This document shows positions 36,871 through 51,323 of a stretch of DNA of 64,000 nucleotides, piece after piece; within the stretch, counting starts at the first letter, position 1, and each line of letters starts with the position of its first letter. A program made the position numbers and the translations under genes. Location of the stretch: assembly GCA_003290165.1 (NCBI GenBank), contig QNQO01005880.1, positions 124,001 to 188,000 on the forward strand, written 5' to 3'. A model generated the notes under the pieces. The model did not search any database, was not told where the DNA came from, and worked only from the letters and a program-made list of their open reading frames with translations. Origin of the DNA: Berberis thunbergii. Lineage: Eukaryota; Streptophyta; Magnoliopsida; Ranunculales; Berberidaceae.

Positions 36871-37317
36871 CTGAAATTTAAATTAGTCAATGGAACAAAT
36901 AAATTTGTATAGTTTCACTAAATAACATATAATAGACAATGCATTTACAATTCAATGCAAGGAATAAAATTATAGTCATCGAATTCTCAATGTAACGCGA
37001 ATAAAAAATTTAAGAAGCGAAAGAGAATGTTTGTACTGAGGCCTAAATATTACATCTAGCTTTACACCATTATGTCCAAGTAATTATATACAGGGTGCTA
37101 ATAAAACTAACAAGTTTTCAAGTAATAATAGCTGCCATGGCATTTCTAGGGAAAATGAATGACTTATCTCACCAGCAAAGAAATGTTTCCCAAGACTATG
37201 GCCCTAATGATGACTTTGCATTGATACGAGTATGATTGTATGAATGATAGAACTCACCAGCAAAGGAATGTTTCCCAAGAGTAAGGCCCTAATGATGACT
37301 TGCATTGATAGGAGTTA

Positions 37318-38384
<1,067 letters not shown>

Positions 38385-38794
38385 CACTACAAAAAATGAA
38401 GTCTAAAACGACACTTTCAATGCGGCGCTTCGTTTGAAGTGTCGGTAAAACAGACCCAATAACGGCGTTTAGGATACAAGCGCCGGTAATAAACTAAGGC
38501 TAAAGAACTACCGGCGTTTATAACAAAGCGCCGGTAAAGAGTGACCTAAATCGGCGTTTTTAGTATACAGCGCCGGTATAGAGATACCAATACCTGCGTT
38601 TATTTTCGGAAGCGCCGGTAAAAATAAAAAATCGAAAATAAAAATTGTTTTTTTTTTAAAACGCCAAATTAGATGTAATTAAGCGCCGGTAAATATTGAA
38701 CAATACCGGCCATTTTCTGAAAGCGCTGGTAATTAAAACCAATACCGGCGCTTTCTTTTGGAAGCGTCGGGCAAGATAAAAAAACCCTCCACCC

Positions 38795-39780
38795 TATGCG
38801 TGGGCATCCCATCCCGCGATCCCGATCCTGTCCCGTCCTGAGCTAATTTTTCATCTGGTATTGATGAGTATTTTCTAGAATACGTCCCTCAACTTTCTGC
38901 CATTTAAACATTTAGAAATACCTGCAATGCAGGTTTGGTAGCATATCTTTTGCAGTTACCTATTACATAATTACTACATGAATATTAAACTCTCTCGAAG
39001 TTCAATTTGTATCTGATTTTCTTTATATTATCTTCCTACTAGATCATAAGATGATGGAACATATCGAATCTGGGATATTAGGAATACCTATGCCAGTCCT
39101 TGCATTTACATTCCAAAGCCTTCAGATGCTATCACTGGTTTGTTTCAAGTTTACATAGTGTGTTTTGGTTGGTTGGTTGGCTGAGGTTTTTGGAATTTGG
39201 TAACTGAAATCTTAACTTGGAATTAACTGTAGGGAAGAGCAATGGTCCCTCAACTGCTAGAACCACACTCTCAACTAGCACTGTTCCCTCAACTAGTACT
39301 GATCCACCAAGCCACCAAATATTGTGTTGTGCATATAATGCTAGTGGAACGGTTTTTGTCACTAGTAGCTCAGATACCTATGCAAGGGTAAAACTGAGTG
39401 TTATTCTTTGCGTTGTGTACATTATGTTTATTTTAACTTGTTCTTCTATACTTAGCAAATATATTGTTCAAGATTTAAATGCTATGTTTGGTGCATATGA
39501 GTTTCTTCTTCAAGAACAAGCAATTTGCAGGTGTGGAATGCTTTGAAGTCTAACACAGATGAGTGCAAACAACCAAATTATGAGATTGATTAAAGAAAAT
39601 GAAATGCATATAATCAGAGCATGCTGATCTTGTCCCGTCTCGTATCGATCCCGTATGAACAGGATGGGATAGGGATGAATTTATCGATCTCGTCCCATCC
39701 CGTCCTATATCGATCCTGTATGAACGAGATGGGATAGGGACGGGTTTAACTCGTTCCATCCCGTCCCATGCCCACCCCTA
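38795..39780 (+). mobile_element. hAT-like element (986 bp) carrying a WD40 gene fragment
   Basis: The left end TATGCGTGGGCAT and right end (reversed) TAGGGGTGGGCAT form an imperfect 13-bp inverted repeat of the hAT type. Flanking octamers CTCCACCC and CTTCAACC match at 6 of 8 bases, as expected for an aged 8-bp hAT duplication. Internal GGGACGGGAT / CATCCCGTCCC repeats lie next to both ends (38805-38845, 39630-39775). There is no transposase; the middle is a captured host gene piece. Confidence 0.65.
39050..39591 (+). pseudogene. BRWD/PHIP-like WD40-bromodomain protein fragment, in hAT-like element
   Basis: Three exons. About 39050-39137 reads DGTYRIWDIRNTYASPCIYI PKPSDAITG; 39233-39387 reads STSTDPPSHQILCCAYNASG TVFVTSSSDTYAR; 39531-39591 reads VWNALKSNTDECKQPNYEID. 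The order SDDGT.RIWD, QILCCA[FY]NASGTVFVT.SSDT.ARVWN is that of the WD40 propeller of plant bromodomain-WD40 (BRWD) proteins. Exon boundaries (split glycine codon, GTAAAA donor) are kept. The rest of the protein is missing. Confidence 0.8.
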
Positions 39781-40200
39781 CTTCAACCTATTCTGTTGAT
39801 GAAAATAAAATTATGTTTTCTACAACGCCGCTTTAGATGTTACAAGCGTCGGTATTGGTTACCCTTAACCGGCGTTTGTGTTATGAAGAGCAGGCCGAGA
39901 TAAAACTCCGCCATCCTATTGCAAACAAAATTGTGTTTTTTTAAAACTCCGTAGTGGCTGTAAATAAGTGTCGGTCAAAAGCTTACACTACCGGCGCTTC
40001 AAAACAAAAGCACCGGTTAAGGGTAACCAATACCGGCGCTTCAAAACAAAAGCGCCGGTTAAGAACGATAAAAAAAACCCGTGAACCCATCCCGCTATGA
40101 AAATAAAATTTTGGTTTCGAAAGCGCCAGTTTAGATGTACAAAGCGCCGGTAAAGAGCTAACAAGGCCGGCATTTATAGTAGAAGCGCCGGGAAAGAGCA

Positions 40201-43145
40201 AAAGCTGCGCTCGCGATTCCCTCCATCCTCCTGCCCTCTCCTTAGCGCTTCCAGTCCTTCGTGACTTCGCTCATTCTGTCTTCCCTCCTTCGCTCTCTAT
40301 CTCTCTGTTGAAATCTCTCAAACACTGTGGTGGTGGTGGTGGTACTCATTAAAGAACATTCGAATAGCAACCAAAGAGAAGAAACTCAAGGTACAATCGA
40401 ATCTCTATTTGATGATTTCCAAATATAGGGTTTTTGGTTTTTGATCAAATACCTTGCATTTCTAGCCATCCAGATTCTCCATATTGTTGCATGAGAGAGT
40501 TTTTTCCAAATCCAATCCACAGTTGGCGTGAGTGAGGAGTATAGAGTTCTGTTAGTATAGGGTTCAATTTGTTTTCTTACTTTTTTTTTTGCTATCGAGA
40601 TTATGCATCTTTAGTCCAACATGTTTGTCTTATACGCTTGTGGTTTTTTTGCAAAATATTATTTCTGATTCATGTTGCCTCGCCTTTTTTACTTTTCAAC
40701 TTACCTTTCATATTAGGGTCCGGGTGTTCTATCAGGGGAAGATGGCTCTGGATTAGAGCGTTATTGGCAGGATTGTGGCTCATAGGAAAGAAACAATATG
40801 ATATTGAATGGGATAACTTTTTTTTGCCAAAGTTACCTTTAGCAAAGTAATAAAGTCTTTTGATTAGCATTGGGTAAATATATATGGGATAAAGTCAGAG
40901 ATCAGCAATTCAATGTCCATCTTTGGTCGGGAAAGTTTACTTAGAATGTTGCATTTCCATGTGTCCATCTTTGATTAGGAAAGTTTACTTAGAATGTGAC
41001 TGCTTATGCTATCTTGTTCCTTTGCATTGTGCTCGCCTAAGTCACTTTGGTTTTTGTTCAACATTAGTTTTTGCTGGAAAAAAAAAAACTTAGCTTTCAT
41101 ATAATGTATTTGTATGTGTCATGTGTTTGCATCTGTTGGTGGATAGAGTATTAACATAGCTCTACGTTGTTTGCTTGATTAGATATTTTCACTTGAGGAT
41201 GTTTTCCTCATTGTCATGATCAACCCAATGATAATTTAATTGGTACATGTAGTCTGGTGAATGAGAAGAAGAATTGTAGAATAGAGACCATATATTTTCA
41301 ACATTTACTTAAACATCAAGTTTGACTCTAGTAGCAACTTCAGAATTAGCTGATTTTTTTTAATTATTTTAATTATTAGATTATTACTATTATTATTTAT
41401 TTATTTTATTTTTTTTCCCTGGCTTACATAGTGAGTTGTTCATCCTCGCAAAGATAAATGCCATTTGAAAAATTTCTACAGAATTATTCTATAAAATAAT
41501 AAGGAAAAGAAAAAAAAAAGTATGCCTTTGCCATTAGACATGGACAAAATTTGTGCAAATTGGAGTGATTTTATCCTTTCGTATTGCATCTGCATAGATA
41601 ATTGTAGGTTATTTCATATTTATATTTATATTTATATTTATATTTATATTTTTAATTCATACTAACTTCTGTACTTATAACCAAGTCACCCTTATTCGTT
41701 CTTATGGATGCAAAATTATAAGCAAGTAATCTTTGTTCTTTTATATTGATATTTATCTGTAGTTGTTGTTGTAAGTCTTGTTTTATTTTAACATCAATAT
41801 TGAAAAACGGGCGTCTTACAAGTAGTAGTGTTTTTGTGTATGGGATGCTAACAAATAGTATTTGGGCTTATTCAGCTTTTATATGGCACTTATAGGTTGT
41901 CATTGTAGTTTTTGGATTTGAACTTTTTTTCAACTTATTTTACTGTTTATCTATATTGTATTAACTTGTGGAGATCTCTAGTACAAATTCGATTTTAAGG
42001 TAAACACGACTTATTTCTATGTGTAAACTAAGTTGAAATGGTTTTGGTTTTGGTTTTGGTTTTGGTTTTGGTTTTGGTGTTGCTATTACTTCTCGGGCCA
42101 TGGAAAGCTTGTAATGCCACTCACAGACTATCAATGAAATTCTCCTTATAGCGCTCCCGGCAATTTTGTCATGGATGATGTGACAGAGGAGCTGAACTAT
42201 GAGTCCTAGTAATGTAATTGAAGAATTAATACCAATATGTCCAGTGTTGAACTAACTTGCTAGTCGGAATCTAAACTCAAGAGAGATAAACTTTTAATAA
42301 TTGGTACTAAATCGACAATTTCAACTGAAATCAGTACATTTTGAATGCTGATTTATTAATAAAATTAGAGGAATGGCAGGTTTCTTGCCTTGCCTATCGC
42401 TCAGACCATAAGTCAACAATGACTTGGGGGGGTGAAATACGGTCTTGATATTCATACTAACTTTTGTACTTACAATAGATGTCCTACAAAGCCTAGTGCT
42501 TTATTTTTTAAAGTTTCAGGCATTTGTCCTTGCTCAAATTGAGTATAGATGCAAAGTTGCACTCACTTGAACACATCCCACTAAAGTAGGAAGAATTATA
42601 TCTTAGGGTCTGACCATAAACACGTTTTCTATAAAAACAGACACTCTGCAGTATCTCAGTTCATAATAACTCTTAGTTTTAAGTAAAAACCATATCCCAA
42701 GACTCTTGTTCTGCATCAAGATTCACTACTAAGATGCTTTCTTCCCTGAGTTTATATGATATGTAATGAGTAAGTTGTAATCATAATGATAACAATTAAC
42801 CACATTGAGTCAGATAATTCTAATAAGAGGAAATATTAGCTGATTGGAAGGTAGTCCATCCATCAACAACATTCCAATATGATATGTAATGAGTAAGTAG
42901 TAATCACTGCATAATGCAGGAAACAAAGGCGACCTGTAAAAGATAAGGCAATTAGGTTATTTGTTAAAGCAAAAGTAGTTCTCCGTTATCCAATAGAACG
43001 ATTATTTGAATTTTCTATCAAGCTCAGGTATATTCATCCTTGATTGTTTCAAATTTGAGTTATCATTTTTATACATTTATCTCTTTTTAATTTTACTTCA
43101 TTTTTTTGGTTTCACTTTGATATGTAAAAACATGATAGGGATTTA
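40201..43145. other. CACTA-D interior without recognised gene
   Basis: Probably the leader/intron region of the transposase genes. It includes a GC-rich leader-like piece (40205-40340), an ATTTAT repeat at about 41618-41652 and a (GGTTTT)n microsatellite at about 42040-42078. I cannot find a TNPA-like ORF. Confidence 0.4.
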
Positions 43146-45090
43146 ATGGCCACGTTGGACAAAAGCTGGATGGATATTGGGAATCGTTTAGACCCCAACT
43201 ATATAAGAGGAGTGGAAAATTTTCTTGATTTTGCGTTTCAGCACACAAAATCTGGGAACCTCATATATTGCCCATGCAGAAAGTGCTTCAATGGTCGTCT
43301 AAAGACAAGGGATGAAGTTAGAGAAGATTTGATCATAAGCGGCATATTTCGTGGTTACACATATTGGGACTTTCATGGTGAAGATAGACATGCTACCACA
43401 GGCAGTAAGGATGACGAGTTAGAGCTTGATAATGAGGTTGAATGTGATGAAATAGACGCGTTGATAGCGGATACTTTTTCAGAGTTTAATCATGATGTCA
43501 GAGATCAAAGATATGAGACAGAGACTACCAGCAGTACAAGACTACAAAATGAGGCTGAAAGAATTTTGAGGGTCATTCAAAATGCCAAGACTAGCATATA
43601 TCTTGGGTGAGACATTTCTTTATTGTCTTTCATCTTAAAACTTTTACATATTAAATGTGTTGGGGGAATGAGTAAGAAAGCCTTTACCATGTTGCGTAAG
43701 TAGTTAAAGAAAGTTTTTCCTAAAGGTGAGACGCTACCAAAGTCCTACTACGAGGCTAAAAAGATTACTCAAAATCTTGGGTATTCATATGATAAGATAG
43801 ATGCGTGCATCAATGATTGTGTTTTATTTCGCAAAGAACATGCTTACGCAGAGTATTGCCCAACTTGTGGAGAATCGAGGTGGAAAAAAATTGATTGTGG
43901 AGATAATGATGATGATGAGGAGTCTACTGGATATTCTAATAAGAGGAAACGAGTTTCACGAAAGATTTTGCGCCACTTTCCTTTAAAACCAAGGCTTCAT
44001 AAAATGTTCATGTCTTCCAAAATTGCTTCTGAAATGAAGTGGCACCATGATAATTGTATTAGAGATGACAATCTAGCACATCCTGCAGATTCAGAGGCAT
44101 GAAAACATTTTGATCAACTGTATCCTGACTTTAGTGTTGAACCGAGAAATGTGAGACTTGGATTGGCAAGTGACGGCTTCAATCCGTTCAGCAACATGAG
44201 TCTATCATATAGCATGTGGCTTGTTGTTTTGATACCATATAATTTTCCCCCATGGATATGAATGAAACAAATAAATATTATTTTGTCTCTGCTTATTCCG
44301 GGAGAGAAAGCTCCTGGAAATGACATTGATATTTACTTACAACCATTAATTGATGAGTTAAAAGAATTATGGGAAGAAGGCATGGATACATTTGATGCAT
44401 CCAGTAAGACAACCTTCCAAATGAGGGCAACCTTGTTATGGACTATTAGTGACTTTCAAGTTTATGCAGTTCTCTCAGGATGGAGCACTAAAGGACGTTT
44501 AGCATGCCCAGTTTGTAAGGTGGAGACATGTTCGAAGAGATTATGTATGGAAAGAAACAATATTATACGTGTCATCGAAGATTCTTACCACTGGATCATA
44601 AATGACGTGATAACAAACGCGACTTTGATGGTAATAAAGAATTAAGACCTCCACCATTGTTTATGTCAGGTGATGATATTCTCGAGCAAATGCAAGACAT
44701 AGACCAAATAACATTTGGCAAGGGGAAGAAACAAGTCCAGGGAAGCAAGCATCATAATTGGAAAAAAAAAAGAGTATATTCTTTGATCTTTCGTACTGGA
44801 AAAATTTGCTTATTCGGCACAATCTAGATGTTATGCATATTGAGAAAAATGTGTGCGATAATGTGATTGTGACATTGCTAGGAGTTCCGACAAAAACAAA
44901 GGATAATCTCAATTCCCGTTTGGATTTGCAACATTTAAAGCTAAGAGAAGAGTTACATCCAATTAAGAAAGATGAGAACACTTATTTACTCCCTCCCGCC
45001 CGCTATACTTTGTCATCCGATGAGAAGAGTCGTGTGCTACAAATCTTGAAAGATATCAAGGTTCCTGGTTTTTCTTCAAACATATCAGGT
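43146..45090 (+). pseudogene. TNP2-type CACTA transposase, decayed and C-terminally truncated
   Basis: Starts with MATLDKSWMDIGNRLDPNYI and the transposase-associated domain (YCPCRKCFNGRL, GYTYWDFHGE) at 43146-43610. Recognisable pieces follow: CPTCGESRW (43860), KILRHFPLKPRLHKMF (43965), KWHHDN (44038), PRNVRLGLASDGFNPF (44145), LPLIDEL-type (44345), CPVCK (44507), FDLSYWKNLLIRHNLDVMHI (44780) and EKNVCDNVIVTLLGVP. TNP2 cuts the element ends. Stops at 43608-43610, 44099-44101 and others, plus frameshifts around 43700, 44260 and 44640-44765, inactivate it. Sequence after GFSSNIS (45090) is no longer transposase and joins captured gene pieces. Confidence 0.92.
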
Positions 45091-45219
45091 ATCACAACTT
45101 CTACTATTTCTTTATTTATTTGTAATTGTAATCAATTTTTTTTTAATATCCAAAAATTTTGAACAAAATTAAACCCATTGTTTTTTTCTAACATGCATGT
45201 ATGTTGTACTGATGATCAG

Positions 45220-45454
45220 TATGAAGGAGCTTATTTGACTGATGGGAAAGGCTTAAACAATTGGGATGTTTTTACTCACAAATCAGGTTGGTTGTGGAGC
45301 TTCTATAAGATCATTCTAATGGTGGTGATTTCTTAGTCAAACTTAAATGAGAATTTCTGAGATGGGTTTATGGTTGTTGTTTGTTGATATTGCAGGACAT
45401 GTGATGGATAGAAGTAATGGAGATGTAGCAATTGATCATTATCATCTGTATCAG
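45220..45454 (+). pseudogene. GH1 beta-glucosidase fragment (two exons), in CACTA-D
   Basis: Exon 45220-45286 ([23 protein letters not shown]) and exon 45396-45454 (GHVMDRSNGDVAIDHYHLYQ), separated by a GT..AG intron. This is the N-terminal stretch of plant family-1 beta-glucosidases (QYEGA..EDGKG.N.WD.FTH ... GDVA.DHYH.Y). Catalytic glutamates lie further downstream in the family and are absent. Confidence 0.85.
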
Positions 45455-45857
45455 GTAACAATTTTTTGACATTTATTTTGATGTTCATTTCTTACATATT
45501 AATCCAATAAGACATTCTTTCATCTCAACGTCATTTTCTTTGCTACCCTCATTATCCAATAAGAAAATTTGAAGCACTTGCAGTGGGATCTAAAATGGAA
45601 AATTGTTTTCTGTCAGAGAGTATCTATCCTAAGGCATAAATCGAGCTTACTGCGAATGATCAGAACCATTAACCTAAAAATTATCAGCAAATTTGTGTTT
45701 AAGAGAATATTAAGTCTGTGGTTAGGAATATCGGCATGCATATCCTATATGAGACCTATTGAACTGGTTCTTTCATATCATATATAGGGTTTGTGTGAAT
45801 GTGGATTGCTATGTTTTTTAGGTCTGCTGGACGAAAATTTAAAATTCCCTGTAATAA

Positions 45858-46166
<309 letters not shown>

Positions 46167-46440
46167 TGAGTCACTGAACTTTGAAAGAGATTGATCCCAT
46201 TCTTCAGGTGGTTACTGCAGCATTTAATTTGTTATTGAAAATCTTTCTACTGATTTGCATAATCTTTCCCTTTATATATATTAGTCCATTTCAATGTTAA
46301 TTGATCTATTTCCACAACAAACTCGCTCGAATCGGAATCTTTAGAAACACTCACCGTCTCATTCATAAGAAATAGTTTGTGTTCTTTTGTTGCAGATTGG
46401 AAATTTGTAGCTTTCTTGTTACCAATCGAAAGCTGGAACA

Positions 46441-46797
46441 ATGAGGCAAGATCCGAGTAAAAATCACAGGGTGAGTTATTGTAGATTTAAATTTTTGTTG
46501 TTTGTTTTTTGAATAAAAGATTGAAAGTGAGAAATATCTTGCAGCCCTTCTGGCCGAAAGTAGTGGTGAGAAAATGGTTAAATATTAGGAGCAAAGCGGA
46601 TGAGTTTCATTCAGATTATCAAATAAGAGGTACGGGTTTATTGTTTAGGTTTTGAGTATTTTTAATTGATTTGGGTTTACCTGTCATGTAAACTGATCTT
46701 ATTATTTTGAATGTTTCAGCTAAGACTGGATTCAATGCAAGGAGGAAGAGTTGCTCAGATGAAGGACACTATGTCTATTTGCCGGGGGATTTATCAG
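46441..46797 (+). pseudogene. Type I inositol polyphosphate 5-phosphatase 5'-end fragment, in CACTA-D
   Basis: Three exons: 46441-46476 (MRQDPSKNHR), 46545-46631 (FWPKVVVRKWLNIRSKADEF HSDY) and 46722-46797 (ARRKSCSDEGHYVYLPGDLS), all with GT..AG borders. MR....KN...WPK.VVRKWLNI...ADEFHSD followed by RRKSCSD is the N-terminus of plant type I inositol polyphosphate 5-phosphatases (CVP2/CVL1 group). The catalytic domain is absent. The natural start codon is included. Confidence 0.65.
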
Positions 46798-47134
46798 GTA
46801 TTTTTTGCTACCCAGCTGTATCATTCATTGAAATTGTGCCCAGTTCTTTTAGGAAGTCTTCTAAACTTCTAGGTTAATCTCATTGTTCAAGTTGCATAAT
46901 CCCAGCAATTAAAGCATAACTTGATATTTAAGCTCATATAGGCTATGAGTACATTAAAGCATGGCTAGATATTCTTAAGCTCAAAAGGGAGTATGAGTTT
47001 ATATTGGAAGATGAGGTATCAATGCCAATGGTAAAATGCGTTTCTATGTGGGATCTTTTCTTTACTGATACTAAAACAGTGAGTAGTTTTCGATACAATA
47101 CGAACTTTGCTAAGCTAGATTCCCCATCTATTCA

Positions 47135-47565
47135 TATGCAGGTTTTCATAGCTGTGTTTCTTATTCTTGGGGATGGTCTGTACAATTTGATCAAGATAAT
47201 AGTGATTACTGTGAAGGAGATGTGCAACAAGGGTGCCCAACTTAACCTTCCCACTTCTAATGACTTTCAAGGTGTGCAACATGCTCAGAGACCTGCAGAG
47301 TCAGTATAGTTTAAAATATTAAGTTTTTTTTTTTCTCTCTCTCTCTCCTGTGTGGGTTTGTGTGTGTTTATGGATTGATTTCATCAATGCAATTTGTGTC
47401 AGAAATTCAAAGTTCGAAGCTTCTAATGGAGCAAAATATGAAGGATGAAACTTTCCTGAATGATAGAATACCCTCGTGGTTTGCAGCATCTGGATATATG
47501 GCTCTGGCAACTATATCCACGTCAATAATACCTATCATGTTTCCATCTCTCAAGTGGTATCTAGT
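47135..47565 (+). pseudogene. YSL metal-nicotianamine transporter fragment, in CACTA-D
   Basis: About 47141-47270 reads VFIAVFLILGDGLYNLIKII and VKEMCNKGAQLNLP; about 47403-47560 reads SKLLMEQNMKDETFLNDRIP SWFAASGYMALATISTSIIP then IMFPSLKWYLVL. These are adjacent conserved parts of YSL oligopeptide-type transporters, which move iron-nicotianamine chelates. A frame change separates it from the unidentified upstream ORF (WLDILKLKREYEFILEDE, 46955-47010). Confidence 0.85.
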
Positions 47566-47754
47566 TCTCACCAACTGGAGCATGTCCTCAACTTATTGAT
47601 GCTGCTGATGTGATGTGTTGAGTTGTGATAGCAAGTTATGTGAATTTTAATGATTGATTTTGCTTAATGAACTGTTTTTTACATTCACAGTTTGTTTTTC
47701 CATCCTAATGACAGGTTTTTATTTTTTTATTGATGCAGGTTGAGGTGCCTGGAA

Positions 47755-48184
47755 ATTAAATTTTTATTTTCCGGTAAATTAACATAACCGGCGCTTCAAA
47801 AGCGTCGCAAAAGTAATCTATTTCGACGCTTTCAAACGCCATTAAAAGGTTGTAAAACGAGGGTTTTTGACAACACCGGCGCTTCATAAGCGTCACCAAA
47901 TATCTTATTAAACGTCGGTAAAAGATTGTAAATACGGCGCTTTCATTCAATAGGGAATTGATGTACCCATAGCTCTGGCGGCGCTTATTTAAGCTTTACC
48001 GGCGCTTATTCAATGATAACTTTAACCGGCGCTTCTTTTAAAACGCCGTTAATGTTTTAGCTGCACATACCTTTACCGGCGCTTGTGCGGCTCTGCATAA
48101 AATGCCGGGAACGGTCTAACCCGGCACATATTTATCTAGACCGGCGCTTTTCGAAGTGCCGCTTAAAAAAAATATGTTGTAGTG
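47755..48184. repeat. CACTA-D right subterminal repeats
   Basis: Repeated ACCGGCGCTT / AAGCGTCG units up to the terminal GTTGTAGTG, the same motif as at the left end. Confidence 0.88.
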
Positions 48185-48369
48185 ACTCAACAAAAATGAA
48201 GGTTAGCAGCCCTACACCACAAAATCAAATTGTAGATTTAGTAACAGTAATGACAATATATATTTTATATTTTTATCAAGCAAAACAATAAGAATATTTT
48301 TTTTATTAGTCATGACAACAATAATAAAGGAACTACGAACATGGCTTGTGTCATTACCCTGCAAGCTTT

Positions 48370-48545
48370 CTGGCAAGACCCAAGATAGATGAAGGGCTTC
48401 TCAAAATTGTAATTGTTCTTTGCTGATATCTCATAGTATGGAGATTCTTCTTCCTGTGGAATGTGACTTGTTTTGCTTTCACTTGCCTATTCTTGACATC
48501 AACCTTGTTCCCACAAAGAACAATAGGGATATTCTCACAAACCCT
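48370..48545 (-). pseudogene. Ran GTPase fragment, in CACTA-C
   Basis: Reads [36 protein letters not shown], then [15 protein letters not shown] and LARKLAG before a GTAATG site. [14 protein letters not shown], with the guanine-binding NKVD and the ISAK motif, is typical of the nuclear transport GTPase Ran. The frame slips by one near KKNLHY, and a few extra bases precede LARKLAG. The P-loop part is missing. Confidence 0.88.
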
Positions 48546-48629
48546 ACATTTTTCATTATTGGAAGAAATGAGAAACCATCCAATGATATCACAACAGAAA
48601 TAATAAATGCAAACAGAGTATTCTGTGTC

Positions 48630-49185
48630 GTGAATCTTCCATATAGGATTGTTGGTCTAGTCCGTTTGGACAAGGTTCATACTACGTATATTCGTGTTCC
48701 TAAATGAGGTGTCTTTCCGTGCCAAGATGCGTCACAAGAGGCTGCAGGTTTTTCAATTTTGTTTACGGGCTGTGTTTTTGGTGTTGGATGCTGCTGCTGC
48801 CTACATTGATCTTGGGCATTGTTTGGTTGTCTTGTGCGGACGGTGGCCAGCATTTGCAGCTGGCAACAGGAGGTGGTTATAGTTTTTGGTTGGATCGGTT
48901 TAGAGAGGCTCTGATGGGTTATGGCAGCCGAGTAGCTAGCTGCGAGGACAGTTGTTGGTGTTGTGCACAAAACAGAGTTGCACACTCTGTTTTCAGTTTG
49001 GGTTGCGATGCGGCTATACTCTGGAGAATGCGAGCTGCTGCAGTTTCAGTTTGCGAGGGGCTGGAAACCTGGATGCTGCTGGGCGACTTTGCTGCAGGTG
49101 GTGGGTGATTTATTTCGCAGAGGCGGGAAGGCTGGGCTGGAGCTGCTGATCTAGGTGGCGGCCTTGGCTGCTGCGCTGAGGAAGA
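48630..49185 (+). mobile_element. LINE 3' fragment in CACTA-C
   Basis: Reads [17 protein letters not shown] then TGA, the same ending as the plus-strand LINE (GLVKLDRMQTPYIRHG, stop) and the minus-strand LINE (GLLVRLEKIHMPYF). The following GC-richer sequence to about 49185 resembles the LINE 3' UTR. ORFs at 48694-49154 are therefore probably not genes. No A tail seen. Confidence 0.6.
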
Positions 49186-49262
49186 AGTGCTGATATGTTC
49201 GCTGAGGGCTGCTTGGGCAGAGATTGTATATGCTTTTGGGTCGATGTTTGCAATCGCATCGT

Positions 49263-49867
<605 letters not shown>

Positions 49868-51010
49868 ACTAGCTAGGCCTTCATTCTTGATTGATTACAT
49901 GTTGAGAAAATTGAAATTATTTCATTCATTGTTAAAACCAAGTGTGAATTACAATTAAAAAAAAATGCAAACAGAGTTATGAAAAACAACAAAGATATGG
50001 GTCGTTGGGATAGAAATGCAAATAGAAATTGAAAGTGATCTTGTAAACAAATTGTATTAGAAAAGAAGTAGCAGAAAGGTAGTGTCTAAATGGTACTGCT
50101 GAGATTGGTAATGGCATTAGAGATGGCCAATGCAGTAGAAACACCTTTGCCACTGCCAAACTCTTCTCCAAGCAACAATTTTGAAGATATTTCTATCATC
50201 CTCTCAATCTCTATAGGAAAAGCAAAGCAGACCACACCCAAAAAAACATAGAAGAAAACACAAGATAATAAAATACTTAATAATTGGGGATGGGGCAAGA
50301 AAGAAATGTCGGAAGAGTTAAGTGAAGCATTTGTTCAAATATGTGGAGTTCAAGAATGAGCTACACACACATACGAGAAATTTGTGAGATGATGTTCTTG
50401 CCTTGCAATGGAATGGAATTTGTCTTCATCTTTAGTGATGGTCTTGTCTTACAGTTGAATCGGCCAACCCAAAAGTAGGGGTTGTTGGGAATTTTCATCC
50501 TTGGGGGTGCAATGTCGATCTTCATTCCTGATGGTGGTGGTGTCATCAACATCATAATAAGAAGTTGAAGTGAAACTAATAGACTAACCAAATGCGAGGA
50601 AATCAGTCACCTTTCATGCTGAATTGGCGTAATTCCGGACTTTTATCGCCAGCTACGGCTTGTTGTCTACTTTTCTTCTTTGGCCCACTATATAGACACC
50701 AATTATAAGTTAACATTTGTTACAAAACTAGGTTTAAACATCAAATTGGTCATAAAGAATTATTCCCCTAAATTTAATGAGATGAACCCCAAAACTGAAT
50801 GTTTAATTCTCACTTAAATTGAGTTTTCTTGCATTTCACAGTTGATAACATTGCAATCTAAATGAAATTCAAAGGAATTTTAAAAAGCATTCAAAACCCT
50901 CAAGTTTAAAGAAGAATCAAATCAAACCAAGAAATGTAAACTGAATAAAAAGACACAAAATTAGAGACTGACACACCTCATCCTTTCCCTAAGAAAATTG
51001 AGCGGAGAAT
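49868..51010. other. CACTA-C interior without recognised gene
   Basis: A minus-strand ORF near 50086-50230 ([35 protein letters not shown]) has exon-like character but I cannot assign it. A possible second piece lies at 50361-50591. Nothing else supported. Confidence 0.35.
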
Positions 51011-51034
51011 CACTACAAGAAAAATGGTCATTCA

Positions 51035-51290
51035 TAGCGTTTCAAAAACGCTATGGTCGGATATCATAGCGTTTTAATAAACGCTATGTTTGCCACCGCT
51101 ATAATAGACCCCTGAGTCTATTATAGCGTTTTAAAACCGCTATAGTAATTAGTCTTTTATAGCGTTTTAAAAACGCTATGGTAGAGCCTTTTATAGCGTT
51201 TCTGAAACGCTATGATAGAGTCTACCATAGCGTTTCTGAACCACTATAAAAGGCTCTACCAAAAACGCTATGGTAGAGTATACATAGGAA
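51035..51290. repeat. CACTA-E left subterminal repeats
   Basis: Seven or more copies of ATAGCGTTT(T/C)..AAACGCTATG(G/A)T, palindromic and spaced about 30-40 bases, followed by a long T run and the block shared with CACTA-A. Confidence 0.9.

Positions 51291-51323
<33 letters not shown>

Larger units (their letters stand above)
38400..40200. repeat. CACTA-D left subterminal repeats (interrupted by hAT-like element)
   Basis: Units such as CCGGCGCTTTC..GAAGCGCCGGTAA are repeated about every 40-60 bases at 38400-38790 and 39820-40200. The two parts are separated by the insertion 38795-39780. Confidence 0.85.

Noticed and set aside
42040..42078. (GGTTTT)n as a telomere-like repeat
   Set aside because: Plant telomeres are usually TTTAGGG; this is a short isolated microsatellite within CACTA-D.
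48694..49154. ORFs on both strands including a 134-codon Cys/Trp-rich one
   Set aside because: This segment follows the LINE ORF2 ending motif and resembles the LINE 3' UTR; no domain or splice structure.
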